The notes below the pieces were generated by a model. It ran no database searches. It was not told where the DNA came from and saw only the letters and a list, made by a program, of their open reading frames with translations. Below, piece by piece: positions 34,106-42,363 of a stretch of 64,000 nt of DNA. Position numbers and translations under genes: made by a program. Origin of the DNA: Microbacterium arborescens (GTDB taxonomy: Bacteria > Actinomycetota > Actinomycetes > Actinomycetales > Microbacteriaceae). Position 1 is the stretch's first letter, and each line of letters opens with the position of its first letter. Where the stretch lies: NCBI GenBank assembly GCA_003339645.1, contig QNUV01000021.1, positions 1,288,362 to 1,352,361 on the forward strand, in the 5' to 3' direction.

Positions 34106-34800
34106 GCGATGCAGTGACCAACAACAACGGAGAGAACCCTGTGACCGAACAGGCTACGACCGAGCAGGCCGCCGGCACCGCTCCCGTCGAGCGCGAGGCC
34201 CGCGAGCCCCGCCGCGGCAGCCGCGAGCGCAGCAACAACCGCGACCGCGGTTCGCGCGACGCCGACAAGAGCCAGTTCCTGGAGCGCGTCGTCACCATCA
34301 ACCGCGTCTCGAAGGTCGTCAAGGGTGGTCGTCGCTTCAGCTTCACCGCTCTCGTCGTCGTCGGCGACGGCAACGGTCTGGTGGGCGTCGGCTACGGCAA
34401 GGCGCGTGAGGTCCCCCTCGCCATCTCGAAGGGTGTCGAAGAGGCCAAGCGCAACTTCTTCCGCGTTCCCCGCACCGGCTCGACCATCCCGCACCCCGTG
34501 CAGGGTGAGGCAGCCGCCGGCGTGGTGCTCCTGCGCCCCGCCGCCGCCGGTACCGGTGTTATCGCCGGTGGTCCCGTCCGCGCCGTGCTCGAGTGCGCCG
34601 GTATCCACGACGTCCTGTCGAAGTCGCTCGGCTCGTCGAACACGATCAACATCGTGCACGCGACCGTCGAGGCACTGAAGCAGCTCGAGGAGCCCCGTGC
34701 GGTCGCCGCACGCCGTGGCCTGGACTTCGACCAGGTCGCACCGGCTCGTCTCGTGCGCGCTGAGGCCGAGGCGAACGCCGCACAGAAGGTAGGTGCCTGA
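34102..34800 (+). CDS. rpsE: 30S ribosomal protein S5 with N-terminal extension
   Basis: S5 sits at the mRNA entry channel and affects accuracy. The conserved core begins at about residue 58 ([20 protein letters not shown]); a 55-residue Thr/Glu/Arg-rich extension precedes it. Two starts are possible: GTG 34102, which overlaps rplR and follows GAGGGAGG at 34086-34093, or GTG 34141, with GGAGAG in front. I chose 34102. The spectinomycin loop (KVVKGGRR) looks wild type. The product is 232 residues from this start. Confidence 0.96.
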   Translation: MSDAVTNNNGENPVTEQATTEQAAGTAPVEREAREPRRGSRERSNNRDRGSRDADKSQFLERVVTINRVSKVVKGGRRFSFTALVVVGDGNGLVGVGYGKAREVPLAISKGVEEAKRNFFRVPRTGSTIPHPVQGEAAAGVVLLRPAAAGTGVIAGGPVRAVLECAGIHDVLSKSLGSSNTINIVHATVEALKQLEEPRAVAARRGLDFDQVAPARLVRAEAEANAAQKVGA

Positions 34801-34985
34801 TGGCCGCTCGACTGAAGGTCACCCAGGTCAAGTCCAAGGTGAGCGAGAAGCAGAACCAGCGCGACACGCTGCGTTCGCTGGGTCTCAAGCGGATCGGCGA
34901 CTCGGTCGTCCGTCCCGACGACGCGCAGACGCGCGGATACGTCAAGACCGTCGCGCACCTCGTGAAGGTTGAGGAGATCGACTGA
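34800..34985 (+). CDS. rpmD: 50S ribosomal protein L30
   Basis: A 61-residue protein with the L30 pattern: [20 protein letters not shown] then [14 protein letters not shown]. It overlaps rpsE and rplO by one base on each side, so the three genes are translated as a chain. Confidence 0.98.
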   Translation: MAARLKVTQVKSKVSEKQNQRDTLRSLGLKRIGDSVVRPDDAQTRGYVKTVAHLVKVEEID

Positions 34986-35476
34986 TGGCTGAGAAGAAGG
35001 ACGACAAGAAGGCGAAGGCCGAGACCACGGCCGCTCGCCCCGGTGTGCTGAAGGTGCACCACCTGCGTCCGGTCCCCGGGTCCAACACCGCGAAGACCCG
35101 TGTCGGTCGTGGTGAGGGCTCCAAGGGCAAGACGGCGGGCCGCGGTACCAAGGGTACGAAGGCTCGCTACCAGGTCAAGGTGGGCTTCGAGGGTGGCCAG
35201 ATGCCGCTCCACATGCGCACCCCCAAGCTGCGCGGGTTCAAGAACCCGTTCCGCGTCGAGTACCAGGTCGTGAACCTGGACAAGCTCGCGGAGCTGTACC
35301 CGCAGGGCGGCGACGTCACCATCAGCGACCTCGTCGCCAAGGGTGCCGTCCGCAAGAACGAGAAGGTCAAGGTGCTCGGCACCGGCGACATCTCGGTGGC
35401 GCTGAACGTGTCGGTCGACAAGGTCTCGGGCTCTGCCGAGCAGAAGATCGTCGCAGCCGGCGGTTCCATCAAGTAA
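34985..35476 (+). CDS. rplO: 50S ribosomal protein L15
   Basis: L15 is a late assembly protein that spans several 23S domains. The 163-residue protein has a Lys-rich start ([13 protein letters not shown]) not seen in short homologues, then [13 protein letters not shown] and the Gly/Lys loop [18 protein letters not shown]. It ends the spc part here; a strong UUCG terminator follows 6 bases after its stop, separating it from secY. Confidence 0.98.
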   Translation: MAEKKDDKKAKAETTAARPGVLKVHHLRPVPGSNTAKTRVGRGEGSKGKTAGRGTKGTKARYQVKVGFEGGQMPLHMRTPKLRGFKNPFRVEYQVVNLDKLAELYPQGGDVTISDLVAKGAVRKNEKVKVLGTGDISVALNVSVDKVSGSAEQKIVAAGGSIK

Positions 35477-35482
35477 TTCGCC

Positions 35483-35514
35483 AGCGAGGGCCGGAGTTCG
35501 CTCCGGCCCTCGCT
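35483..35514 (+). terminator. Terminator after rplO with UUCG tetraloop
   Basis: A perfect 14-base-pair stem (35483-35496 with 35501-35514) around TTCG. It ends the ribosomal-protein transcript before secY. Confidence 0.88.
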
Positions 35515-35551
35515 TCGTCGTATCCGAGGCGCGCCTGTGAACGGCCTGGGA

Positions 35552-35557
35552 TACCCT
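35552..35557 (+). promoter_or_regulatory. -10 box before secY
   Basis: TACCCT in GATACCCTGG lies 51 bases before the secY TTG and downstream of the rplO terminator, where a promoter is needed. The same GATACCCTGG word is the -10 region of the UspA gene at 53373. No clear -35 is visible. Confidence 0.45.
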
Positions 35558-35607
35558 GGTTGACGGTGTCTTCCCGAGACGCCGCCCATCCCTTGGGAGG
35601 AATCCAC

Positions 35608-36933
35608 TTGTTCAGCGCCATAGCGCGGGTCTTCCGCACTCCGGATCTCCGGCGGAAGATCGGCTTCACCCTGGCGATCATCGCCATCTACCGCCTGGGC
35701 GCGCACGTGCCGACGCCGTTCGTGAACTTCCCGAACGTGCAGAGTTGTCTCGATCAGAGCGGGACCGCCCAGGGCCTGCTCTCGCTCGTGAACCTGTTCT
35801 CGGGCGGTGCGCTGCTGCAGCTGTCGATCTTCGCGCTCGGCGTGATGCCCTACATCACCGCGACGATCATCGTGCAGCTGCTGCGCGTTGTCATCCCTCA
35901 CTTCGAGACCCTCTACAAGGAGGGCCAGTCGGGCCAGGCGAAGCTCACGCAGTACACCCGCTACCTCACCATCGCGCTGGCGCTGCTGCAGTCCACGACG
36001 CTCGTGACGGTCGCACGCTCGGGTCAGCTGATCCCGGTGACCGGGGTCCCCGAGTGCGCGCAGCTGGTGACCTCCGAGGCCTGGTACGCGCAGCTCCTCA
36101 TGATCATCACGATGACCGCCGGCACGGGCCTCATCATGTGGTTCGCCGAGCTCGTCACCGAGCGCGGCGTCGGCAACGGCATGTCGATCCTCATCTTCAC
36201 CTCGATCGCGGCGACGTTCCCGGCGGCGCTGTGGTCGATCGCGGTCGCCCGCGGCTTCGAGGTCTTCCTCCTCGTGCTGGCCGTCGGCATCGTCGTCGTG
36301 GCCCTCGTCGTCTTCGTCGAGCAGTCGCAGCGGCGGATCCCCGTCCAGTACGCCAAGCGGATGGTGGGCCGTCGCACGTACGGCGGCACGAACACGTACA
36401 TCCCGATCAAGGTCAACATGGCCGGTGTCGTTCCGGTCATCTTCGCCTCGTCGCTGCTGTACATCCCGGCGCTCATCGCGCAGTTCAACCAGAACCCGGA
36501 TGCTGACGGCAACGTGCCCGGCTGGGTCGCGTGGATCCAGCAGTACTTCACGACCGGCGACCACCCGCTCTACATGGCGGTGTACTTCCTGCTGATCATC
36601 GGATTCACGTACTTCTACGTCGCGATCACGTTCAACCCGGTCGACGTCGCCGACAACATGAAGAAGTACGGCGGCTTCATCCCCGGCATCCGTGCCGGCC
36701 GGCCCACGGCGGAGTACCTCGACTACGTCCTCACCCGCATCACCGCTCCCGGCTCGATCTACCTGGGTCTCATCGCCCTGCTCCCGCTGATCGCGCTCGC
36801 GACGGTCGGTGCGAACCAGAACTTCCCGTTCGGCGGCGCATCGATCCTCATCATCGTGGGCGTCGGTCTCGAGACGGTGAAGCAGATCGACGCGCAGCTC
36901 CAGCAGCGTCACTACGAAGGGTTGCTGCGATGA
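35608..36933 (+). CDS. secY: Protein translocase channel subunit SecY
   Basis: SecY forms the membrane pore for protein export and insertion. The 441-residue protein has about ten membrane segments, starting KIGFTLAIIAIYRLGAHVP, with the plug and pore region SLVNLFSGGALLQLSIFALG and the cytoplasmic loop AKRMVGRRTYGG that meets SecA and the ribosome. TTG 35608 is used because GGGAGGA at 35594-35600 is correctly spaced and the family N-terminus begins there. It overlaps adk by 4 bases. Confidence 0.98.
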   Translation: MFSAIARVFRTPDLRRKIGFTLAIIAIYRLGAHVPTPFVNFPNVQSCLDQSGTAQGLLSLVNLFSGGALLQLSIFALGVMPYITATIIVQLLRVVIPHFETLYKEGQSGQAKLTQYTRYLTIALALLQSTTLVTVARSGQLIPVTGVPECAQLVTSEAWYAQLLMIITMTAGTGLIMWFAELVTERGVGNGMSILIFTSIAATFPAALWSIAVARGFEVFLLVLAVGIVVVALVVFVEQSQRRIPVQYAKRMVGRRTYGGTNTYIPIKVNMAGVVPVIFASSLLYIPALIAQFNQNPDADGNVPGWVAWIQQYFTTGDHPLYMAVYFLLIIGFTYFYVAITFNPVDVADNMKKYGGFIPGIRAGRPTAEYLDYVLTRITAPGSIYLGLIALLPLIALATVGANQNFPFGGASILIIVGVGLETVKQIDAQLQQRHYEGLLR

Positions 36934-37517
36934 CGGCTGCACGTCTCCTGATCGTCGGGCCGCAGGGCTCGGGCAAGGGCACTCAGGGAGTGCGCATCGC
37001 CGAAGCGCTCGGTGTCCCCGCCGTCTCGACGGGCGACGTCTTCCGGGCGAACGTCAAAGAGGGCACCGAGCTCGGACAGCAGGTCAAAGCGATCATCGAC
37101 GCCGGCGACCTGGTGCCCGACGAGCTGACGAGCGCGATCGTGCGCGACCGGCTCGCGCAGGGTGACGCCGCCGGCGGGTTCCTGCTCGACGGTTACCCCC
37201 GGAACCTCGCGCAGGTGGCCGACCTCGACGCGTTCCTGGGTGGCCGCGGTGAGGAGCTGACGGGTGTCATCGAGCTCGTCGTGCCCCGAGAGGAGTCGAT
37301 CGCGCGGCTGTCCAAGCGCGCCGCGGAGCAGGGCCGCGATGACGACAACGAGGAGTCCATCGCCAAGCGACTCTCGATCTACGAGAACGAGACCGCGCCG
37401 ATCCTCGACGTGTTCCGCGAGCGCGGCATCGTCGACCAGATCGACGGCGTCGGCTCGCTCGACGAGATCACCGAGCGGATCACCGCGGCGCTGACCGCCC
37501 GCGGCATCACGGCGTGA
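36930..37517 (+). CDS. adk: Adenylate kinase
   Basis: Adk interconverts ATP and AMP with two ADP and balances the adenylate pool. The 195-residue protein has the P-loop GPQGSGKGT at residues about 9-17, AMP-binding STGDVFRANV and GFLLDGYPRN. It is the short form without the zinc-binding lid, as in many actinobacteria. It overlaps secY and map by 4 bases (ATGA and GTGA), so the three form a translationally coupled unit. Confidence 0.98.
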   Translation: MTAARLLIVGPQGSGKGTQGVRIAEALGVPAVSTGDVFRANVKEGTELGQQVKAIIDAGDLVPDELTSAIVRDRLAQGDAAGGFLLDGYPRNLAQVADLDAFLGGRGEELTGVIELVVPREESIARLSKRAAEQGRDDDNEESIAKRLSIYENETAPILDVFRERGIVDQIDGVGSLDEITERITAALTARGITA

Positions 37518-38347
37518 TCGGCCGCCGCTCCATCTACAAGTCGCCCGCTCAGCTGCAGGCGATGGTCGAGCCGGGCCTGATCACGGCCGCTGCGCTGCAG
37601 GCGGTGCGCGAGCACGTCGCGCCCGGCGTGACCACGCTCGAGCTCGACGCCATTGCGGCCGACGTGATCCGCTCGCGCGGCGCGGAGTCGAACTTCCAGC
37701 TCGTGCGCGGGTATCGCCACACGGTGTGCGCGTCGGTGAACGAGCAGGTCGTGCATGGGATCCCGGGCGCGCGCCCGCTCGAGCCCGGAGACATCCTGTC
37801 GATCGACGCCGGGGCGCAGTTCCGCGGCTGGAACGGCGACTCCGCGTTCACGATCGTCATCCCCGACCCGGACCGGCCGGAGCTGGTCGCGGCGCGGGAG
37901 CGGCTGTCGCAGGTCACCGAGGAGTCGCTGTGGGCGGGCATCGCCGCGATGGCGAACGCGAAGCGCATCGGCGAGATCGGCGACGCGATCCAGACCTCCA
38001 TCGAGTCGTCCGGTGAGGGCTACGGCATCCTGCGCGACTACGTCGGGCACGGCATCGGACGCAAGATGCACGAGGCGCCGTCGGTGTTCAACTACCGCGT
38101 CGCCGATCTCGGGCCCGAGGTGAAGCCGGGTCTCGTCCTCGCGATCGAGCCCATGGTCGTGGCCGGCTCGGAGGAGACCTTCACCGAGGACGACGACTGG
38201 ACCGTGTCGACGATCGACGGCTCGGACGGCTCCCATTGGGAACATAGCGTCGCGGTGCATGATGGGGGCATCTGGGTTCTCACGGCGCCCGACGGTGGCG
38301 CCGCGGGGCTTGCTCCGTATGGAATCGTGCCGACGGAAATCGGCTGA
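37514..38347 (+). CDS. map: Type I methionine aminopeptidase
   Basis: Map removes the initiator Met from new proteins with two metal ions. The 277-residue protein has the metal ligands in SIDAGAQFRGWNGDSAF (two Asp), GHGIGRKMHEAPSVFNY (His), AIEPMVV (Glu) and HWEHSVAV (Glu), and the substrate His in YRHTVCASVNEQVVHG. It starts at GTG 37514 inside the adk stop. The arrangement secY-adk-map is conserved. Confidence 0.98.
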   Translation: MIGRRSIYKSPAQLQAMVEPGLITAAALQAVREHVAPGVTTLELDAIAADVIRSRGAESNFQLVRGYRHTVCASVNEQVVHGIPGARPLEPGDILSIDAGAQFRGWNGDSAFTIVIPDPDRPELVAARERLSQVTEESLWAGIAAMANAKRIGEIGDAIQTSIESSGEGYGILRDYVGHGIGRKMHEAPSVFNYRVADLGPEVKPGLVLAIEPMVVAGSEETFTEDDDWTVSTIDGSDGSHWEHSVAVHDGGIWVLTAPDGGAAGLAPYGIVPTEIG

Positions 38348-38358
38348 GGAGAGAAGTG

Positions 38359-39045
38359 ATGGCTGCTGCGGCGACGGGTAAGACCAACTGGTTCGCGATC
38401 TGGGTGTCGACGGCCGTGGTGGTCGTCGTGGCTCTCATCGTCGCGCTGGTCGTGTGGATGAACAACAGCGCGACCGACCCGGGCACCCCGCCGACGGGAT
38501 CCGGCATCAACCAGGAGACCGGCGCCGTCGTGGTCGGTGAGGGATCGCAGACCCTCGACACGTACATCGACTTCATGTGCCCGATCTGCGGCCAATTCGA
38601 GACGACGTACGGTCCCGAGATCCTCGATCTCGTCAACGACGGCACGATCACGCTGAACATCCACCCCATCTCGATCCTCGACCGCTACTCGCAGGGCACG
38701 GAGTACTCGACCCGCGCGGCCAATGCGATGTACTGCGTCGCGGAGGCGGACCCCGACGCGGCGGTGCCGTTCATGCAGGCGATGTTCGAACAGCAGCCCG
38801 CCGAGCAGTCGACGGGTCTGACCGACGATCAGATCCTCCAGATCGCCTCGGACGCCGGCGTAACCGGCATCGACTCGTGCGTCACGGATCGCACCTACGC
38901 CTCGTTCGTCACCGCGAAGACCAAGGAGACGCCGATCCAGCCCGGTGCCAGCGGTATCGGAACGCCGACGATCGCGGTCAACGGTGAGACAATCTCGAAC
39001 AGCACCATCCCGGCACGCGGCTCGTTCGCCACGCTCTTCAACTGA
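38359..39045 (+). CDS. Membrane-anchored DsbA-like thioredoxin-fold protein
   Basis: The 228-residue protein has one N-terminal membrane segment (about residues 15-38), then a thioredoxin-fold domain of the DsbA/DSBA-like type with redox motif CPIC (in YIDFMCPICGQFE), a helical insertion and the cis-Pro segment GIGTPTIAVNG. It should act outside the membrane, making or isomerising disulfides in exported proteins. ATG 38359 is favoured over GTG 38356, since GGAGAG at 38348-38353 is well spaced. It lies 11 bases after map and before the infA promoter, so it is probably the last gene of the secY operon. Confidence 0.9.
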   Translation: MAAAATGKTNWFAIWVSTAVVVVVALIVALVVWMNNSATDPGTPPTGSGINQETGAVVVGEGSQTLDTYIDFMCPICGQFETTYGPEILDLVNDGTITLNIHPISILDRYSQGTEYSTRAANAMYCVAEADPDAAVPFMQAMFEQQPAEQSTGLTDDQILQIASDAGVTGIDSCVTDRTYASFVTAKTKETPIQPGASGIGTPTIAVNGETISNSTIPARGSFATLFN

Positions 39046-39082
39046 GCGGGGGCGGGCGACGCGCCGTGCGAGATACGGCGAG

Positions 39083-39111
39083 TTGCCGGAGCGTGCGGTA
39101 GCGCGTATGCT
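39083..39111 (+). promoter_or_regulatory. infA promoter
   Basis: TTGCCG (39083-39088) and TATGCT (39106-39111) are 17 bases apart. The transcript would start near 39118 and drive infA-rpmJ and perhaps rpsM onward. Confidence 0.68.
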
Positions 39112-39119
39112 TGCTCTTT
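39112..39119 (+). promoter_or_regulatory. boxA-like word at the start of the infA transcript
   Basis: TGCTCTTT matches the core of the bacterial boxA antitermination signal (TGCTCTTTAACA in E. coli). It overlaps the expected +1 region, so it would only be transcribed if initiation occurs slightly upstream; this weakens the call. Confidence 0.3.
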
Positions 39120-39201
39120 GGTGCGTTGCGCCTCTCTTGGCGTGTCACCGAAAATCCCATCCAACGCAGACCGACCGGCCTGCACAACTGTAAGCGAGCG
39201 T

Positions 39202-39423
39202 ATGGCGAAGAAAGACGGTGTCATCGAGATCGAGGGCGTGATCTCCGAGGCCCTGCCCAACGCGATGTTCCGCGTCGAGCTGAGCAACGGACACAAGGTC
39301 CTCGCAACGATCTCGGGCAAGATGCGGCAGAACTACATCCGCATCATCCCCGAAGACCGTGTGGTCGTGGAGCTCAGCCCCTACGACCTGACGCGCGGCC
39401 GCATCGTCTACCGCTACCGCTGA
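39202..39423 (+). CDS. infA: Translation initiation factor IF-1
   Basis: IF-1 blocks the A site during initiation and stabilises IF-2 and IF-3 binding. The 73-residue protein is a single OB fold starting [20 protein letters not shown] and ending [12 protein letters not shown] 39202 is fixed by this conserved sequence; an open frame extends upstream to 39118. It is followed by rpmJ after 76 bases. Confidence 0.99.
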   Translation: MAKKDGVIEIEGVISEALPNAMFRVELSNGHKVLATISGKMRQNYIRIIPEDRVVVELSPYDLTRGRIVYRYR

Positions 39424-39499
39424 GCCCAGCGCACGCCGGTCGAGAAGTAACGCCCCGGAGCTCCTGCTCCGTCGGCGAAGACAGCGAATCAGGAACATC

Positions 39500-39616
39500 A
39501 TGAAGGTCAACCCCTCCGTCAAGCCCATCTGCGACCACTGCAAGGTCATCCGTCGCCACGGTCGCGTCATGGTCATCTGCAAGTCGAACCCGCGTCACAA
39601 GCAGCGCCAGGGCTGA
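39500..39616 (+). CDS. rpmJ: 50S ribosomal protein L36 (zinc-binding form)
   Basis: A 38-residue protein with the L36 sequence [19 protein letters not shown] followed by [14 protein letters not shown]. The ligands C11, C14, C27 and H32 make the zinc ribbon, so this is the C+ form. The ATG at 39500 follows CAGGAAC. It lies between infA and rpsM as in most bacteria. Confidence 0.98.
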   Translation: MKVNPSVKPICDHCKVIRRHGRVMVICKSNPRHKQRQG

Positions 39617-39621
39617 TTGGA

Positions 39622-39639
39622 TGCCGCGTCCGCGCGGCA
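39622..39639 (+). terminator. Small hairpin after rpmJ
   Basis: TGCCGCG (39622-39628) pairs with CGCGGCA (39633-39639) around TCCG, 5 bases after the rpmJ stop. Weak terminator or processing site. Confidence 0.45.
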
Positions 39640-39653
39640 CCCGGTACGACGAC

Positions 39654-39669
39654 AACTCAATACACCTCA
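39654..39669 (+). promoter_or_regulatory. Leader motif AACTCAATACACCTCA before rpsM
   Basis: The element is shared, apart from a two-base gap, with the rpoA leader (AACTCAACACCTCA at 40640-40653) and sits 14 bases after a hairpin. It resembles the AACTCAA part of actinobacterial rRNA boxA sequences. Confidence 0.4.
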
Positions 39670-39772
39670 GGCAGATCAGAACCCGTACGGCACCGCCGGC
39701 GGGGGACACCTCGGGACGAAGGCCCGAGCACCGATCCTGCTCCACACCTTCGATTACTCCTAGGAGAACCGC

Positions 39773-40147
39773 ATGGCACGTCTTGCCGGCGTTGACATCC
39801 CGCGCGACAAGCGCGTGGTGATCGCCCTCACGTACATCTACGGCGTGGGCCGTACCCGTTCGAACGAGATCCTCGCTGCGACGGAGATCGACGAGAACAT
39901 CCGCGTCAAGGACCTCACCGACGACCAGCTCGTCGCGCTCCGCGACTACATCGAGGGCAACTACAAGGTGGAGGGTGACCTGCGCCGCGAGGTCGCCGCC
40001 GACATCCGCCGCAAGGTCGAGATCGGTTCCTACGAGGGTCTGCGCCACCGCCGTGGCCTGCCCGTGCGCGGTCAGCGCACCAAGACCAACGCGCGTACGC
40101 GCAAGGGTCCCAAGCGCACCGTCGCCGGCAAGAAGAAGGCGCGCTAA
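39773..40147 (+). CDS. rpsM: 30S ribosomal protein S13
   Basis: S13 forms head-to-central-protuberance bridges. The 124-residue protein starts [21 protein letters not shown] and ends in the basic tail [17 protein letters not shown] precedes the ATG. It has a 156-base leader after rpmJ and is followed by rpsK. Confidence 0.99.
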   Translation: MARLAGVDIPRDKRVVIALTYIYGVGRTRSNEILAATEIDENIRVKDLTDDQLVALRDYIEGNYKVEGDLRREVAADIRRKVEIGSYEGLRHRRGLPVRGQRTKTNARTRKGPKRTVAGKKKAR

Positions 40148-40181
40148 GGCGCGGCCCCCACAGGTTTAGGAGAACACGCAC

Positions 40182-40580
40182 ATGGCACAGGCCAAGTCCG
40201 CAGCGCGCAAGCCGCGCCGCAAGGAGAAGAAGAACATCGCGCTGGGCCACGCCCACATCAAGTCGACGTTCAACAACACGATCGTCTCGATCACCGACCC
40301 GTCGGGCGCCGTCATCAGCTGGGCCTCCTCGGGTGGCGTCGGCTTCAAGGGCTCGCGCAAGTCGACCCCCTACGCCGCCGGCATGGCCGCCGAGTCCGCT
40401 GCGCGTCAGGCGCAGGAGCACGGCGTCAAGAAGGTCGACGTCTTCGTCAAGGGCCCCGGTTCGGGCCGTGAGACCGCGATCCGCTCGCTGACGGCCGCCG
40501 GCCTCGAGGTGGGGTCCATCCAGGACGTCACCCCCCAGGCCCACAACGGCTGCCGTCCCCCCAAGCGCCGCCGCGTCTGA
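40182..40580 (+). CDS. rpsK: 30S ribosomal protein S11
   Basis: S11 lies on the platform near the E site. The 132-residue protein has the conserved [16 protein letters not shown]-like run (here [13 protein letters not shown]) and the C-terminal [18 protein letters not shown]. It starts after TTTAGGAG. In many bacteria rpsD (S4) follows; here rpoA is next, as is common in actinobacteria. Confidence 0.99.
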   Translation: MAQAKSAARKPRRKEKKNIALGHAHIKSTFNNTIVSITDPSGAVISWASSGGVGFKGSRKSTPYAAGMAAESAARQAQEHGVKKVDVFVKGPGSGRETAIRSLTAAGLEVGSIQDVTPQAHNGCRPPKRRRV

Positions 40581-40591
40581 GCTGACACGGA

Positions 40592-40620
40592 TCCGGATGC
40601 CGCACCTCGCGGCATCCGGA
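40592..40620 (+). terminator. Hairpin between rpsK and rpoA
   Basis: TCCGGATGCCGC (40592-40603) pairs perfectly with 40609-40620 around ACCTC, 11 bases after the rpsK stop. Confidence 0.65.
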
Positions 40621-40634
40621 CTTCCGTCGTTTCC

Positions 40635-40685
40635 TTGAAAACTCAACACCTCACTGAATTGCACGTGTCATATAGCGGTCACGTG
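40635..40685 (+). promoter_or_regulatory. rpoA leader with boxA-like motif and two CACGTG words
   Basis: TTGAAAACTCAACACC (40635-40650) looks like the boxA region of Gram-positive rRNA operons. Further on, CACGTG occurs at 40662-40667 and 40680-40685; the two copies can pair as a hairpin with a 12-base loop just before the ribosome site GAAAGGAAC. Confidence 0.45.
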
Positions 40686-40702
40686 ATCGAAAGGAACACA
40701 TA

Positions 40703-41692
40703 GTGCTCATCGCACAGCGTCCCACTCTGACCGAGGAGAAGATCGGCGAGTTCCGCAGCCGGTTCGTCGTCGAGCCGCTCGAGCCCGGCTTCGGCTACAC
40801 CATCGGCAACGCGCTGCGCCGCAGCCTGCTGTCGTCCATCCCGGGTGCCGCCGTCACCAGCATTCGCTTCGACGGTGTGCTGCACGAGTTCAGCACCATC
40901 CCGGGCGTGAAGGAGGATGTCACCGAGATCATCCTCAACATCAAGCAGCTGGTCGTCTCGTCCGAGCGCGACGAGCCCATCACGGCGTACCTGCGCAAGA
41001 CCGGTGCCGGTGAGGTCACGGCCGCCGACATCTCGGCTCCGGCCGGTGTCGAGGTCCACAACCCCGACCTGGTCATCGCGACGCTCAACGACAGCGCGAA
41101 GTTCGAGCTCGAGCTCGTCATCGAGCGCGGTCGCGGCTACGTCTCGGCGACGCAGAACCGCAACGAGTACGCCGAGGCCGGTCAGATCCCGATCGACTCG
41201 ATCTACTCGCCCGTGCTCAAGGTCAGCTACCGCGTCGAGGCGACTCGTGCCGGTGAGCGCACCGACTTCGACAAGCTCGTCCTCGACGTCGAGTCGAAGG
41301 CGTCCATCTCGCCGCGCGACGCCGTCGCATCGGCCGGTCGCACGCTCGTCGAGCTGTTCGGTCTCGCCCGCGAGCTGAACGTCGAGGCCGAGGGCATCGA
41401 GATCGGCCCCGCGCCGGTCGCCGAGGTCCTCACCAACGAGCTGTCGATGCCGATCGAGGACCTCGACCTGTCGGTCCGTTCGTACAACTGCCTCAAGCGC
41501 GAGGGCATCAACACGGTGTCCGAGCTGGTCGCCCTCTCGGAGACCCAGCTCATGAACATCCGCAACTTCGGTCAGAAGTCGGTCGACGAGGTGCGCGACA
41601 AGCTCGTCTCCCTCGGCCTGTCGCTGAAGGACTCGGTTCCCGGGTTCGACGGTGCGCACTTCTACGGCGGATACGACGACGAGAACCTCTGA
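40703..41692 (+). CDS. rpoA: DNA-directed RNA polymerase subunit alpha
   Basis: The alpha dimer starts RNA polymerase assembly; its C-terminal domain binds UP elements and activators. The 329-residue protein has the N-terminal assembly domain ([20 protein letters not shown] near residue 20), a linker, and the helix-hairpin-helix C-terminal domain ([20 protein letters not shown]). GTG 40703 follows AAAGGAAC. The leader carries a boxA-like motif. Confidence 0.99.
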   Translation: MLIAQRPTLTEEKIGEFRSRFVVEPLEPGFGYTIGNALRRSLLSSIPGAAVTSIRFDGVLHEFSTIPGVKEDVTEIILNIKQLVVSSERDEPITAYLRKTGAGEVTAADISAPAGVEVHNPDLVIATLNDSAKFELELVIERGRGYVSATQNRNEYAEAGQIPIDSIYSPVLKVSYRVEATRAGERTDFDKLVLDVESKASISPRDAVASAGRTLVELFGLARELNVEAEGIEIGPAPVAEVLTNELSMPIEDLDLSVRSYNCLKREGINTVSELVALSETQLMNIRNFGQKSVDEVRDKLVSLGLSLKDSVPGFDGAHFYGGYDDENL

Positions 41693-41721
41693 GCCCCCTT
41701 TTCTTCCTGGAGTAATCAAAC

Positions 41722-42291
41722 ATGCCTAAGCCCACCAAGGGTCCCCGCCTCGGAGGCGGCCCCGCACACGAGCGCCTGCTTCTCGCGAACCTCGCCGCGG
41801 CCCTGTTCACGCACAAGTCGATCACCACGACCGAGACCAAGGCCAAGCGCCTGCGTCCGTACGCCGAGCGCCTGGTCACCTTCGCCAAGCGCGGCGACCT
41901 GCACGCCCGCCGCCGCGTCGCGTCGGTCATCGGCGACAAGAGCGTCGTGCACGAGCTCTTCGCCGAGATCGCTCCGCTGGTCGCCGAGCGCGAGGGTGGC
42001 TACACCCGCATCACGAAGATCGGCAACCGCAAGGGCGACAACGCCCCCATGGCCGTCATCGAGCTCGTTCTCGAGCCGGTGAACCCGAAGCCGAAGTCCG
42101 CGAAGAAGTCGGCTGCCGCCGCTCCTGCCGCTGAGGCTCCGGTCGAGGAGGCTCCCGTCGAGGAGACCACCGAGGCTCCCGCCGACGACACGGCCGCCGA
42201 CGCCGGCGCCGAGTCGCCGGAGGAAGGCGCAGCCGCCGAGGCTGCGGCCGAGGACGCCGCTGAGGCTCCCGCCGAGGACGACAAGAAGTAA
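41722..42291 (+). CDS. rplQ: 50S ribosomal protein L17 with acidic Ala/Glu-rich tail
   Basis: L17 lies near the tunnel exit. The core (residues 1-120) is standard: [39 protein letters not shown] and [21 protein letters not shown]. About 65 further residues form a low-complexity tail of Ala, Glu, Pro and Asp ([19 protein letters not shown]), making 189 residues against about 125 in E. coli. Such tails occur in Microbacteriaceae. A strong terminator follows 16 bases later. Confidence 0.98.
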   Translation: MPKPTKGPRLGGGPAHERLLLANLAAALFTHKSITTTETKAKRLRPYAERLVTFAKRGDLHARRRVASVIGDKSVVHELFAEIAPLVAEREGGYTRITKIGNRKGDNAPMAVIELVLEPVNPKPKSAKKSAAAAPAAEAPVEEAPVEETTEAPADDTAADAGAESPEEGAAAEAAAEDAAEAPAEDDKK

Positions 42292-42307
42292 CCAGCGCAT
42301 CGCGCCG

Positions 42308-42349
42308 ACATCGGGCCCGCACTCTCTCCGGAGGGTGCGGGCCCGATGT
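42308..42349 (+). terminator. Terminator after rplQ
   Basis: A perfect 15-base-pair stem (42308-42322 with 42335-42349) ends the rpoA-rplQ transcript. Confidence 0.88.
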
Positions 42350-42363
42350 GCGAGGCTGGAGAG

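Noticed and set aside
34141-34800. Shorter S5 starting at GTG 34141
   Set aside because: Plausible ribosome site, but the 34102 start overlaps rplR in the coupled style of this operon and also has a good site; kept as an alternative only.
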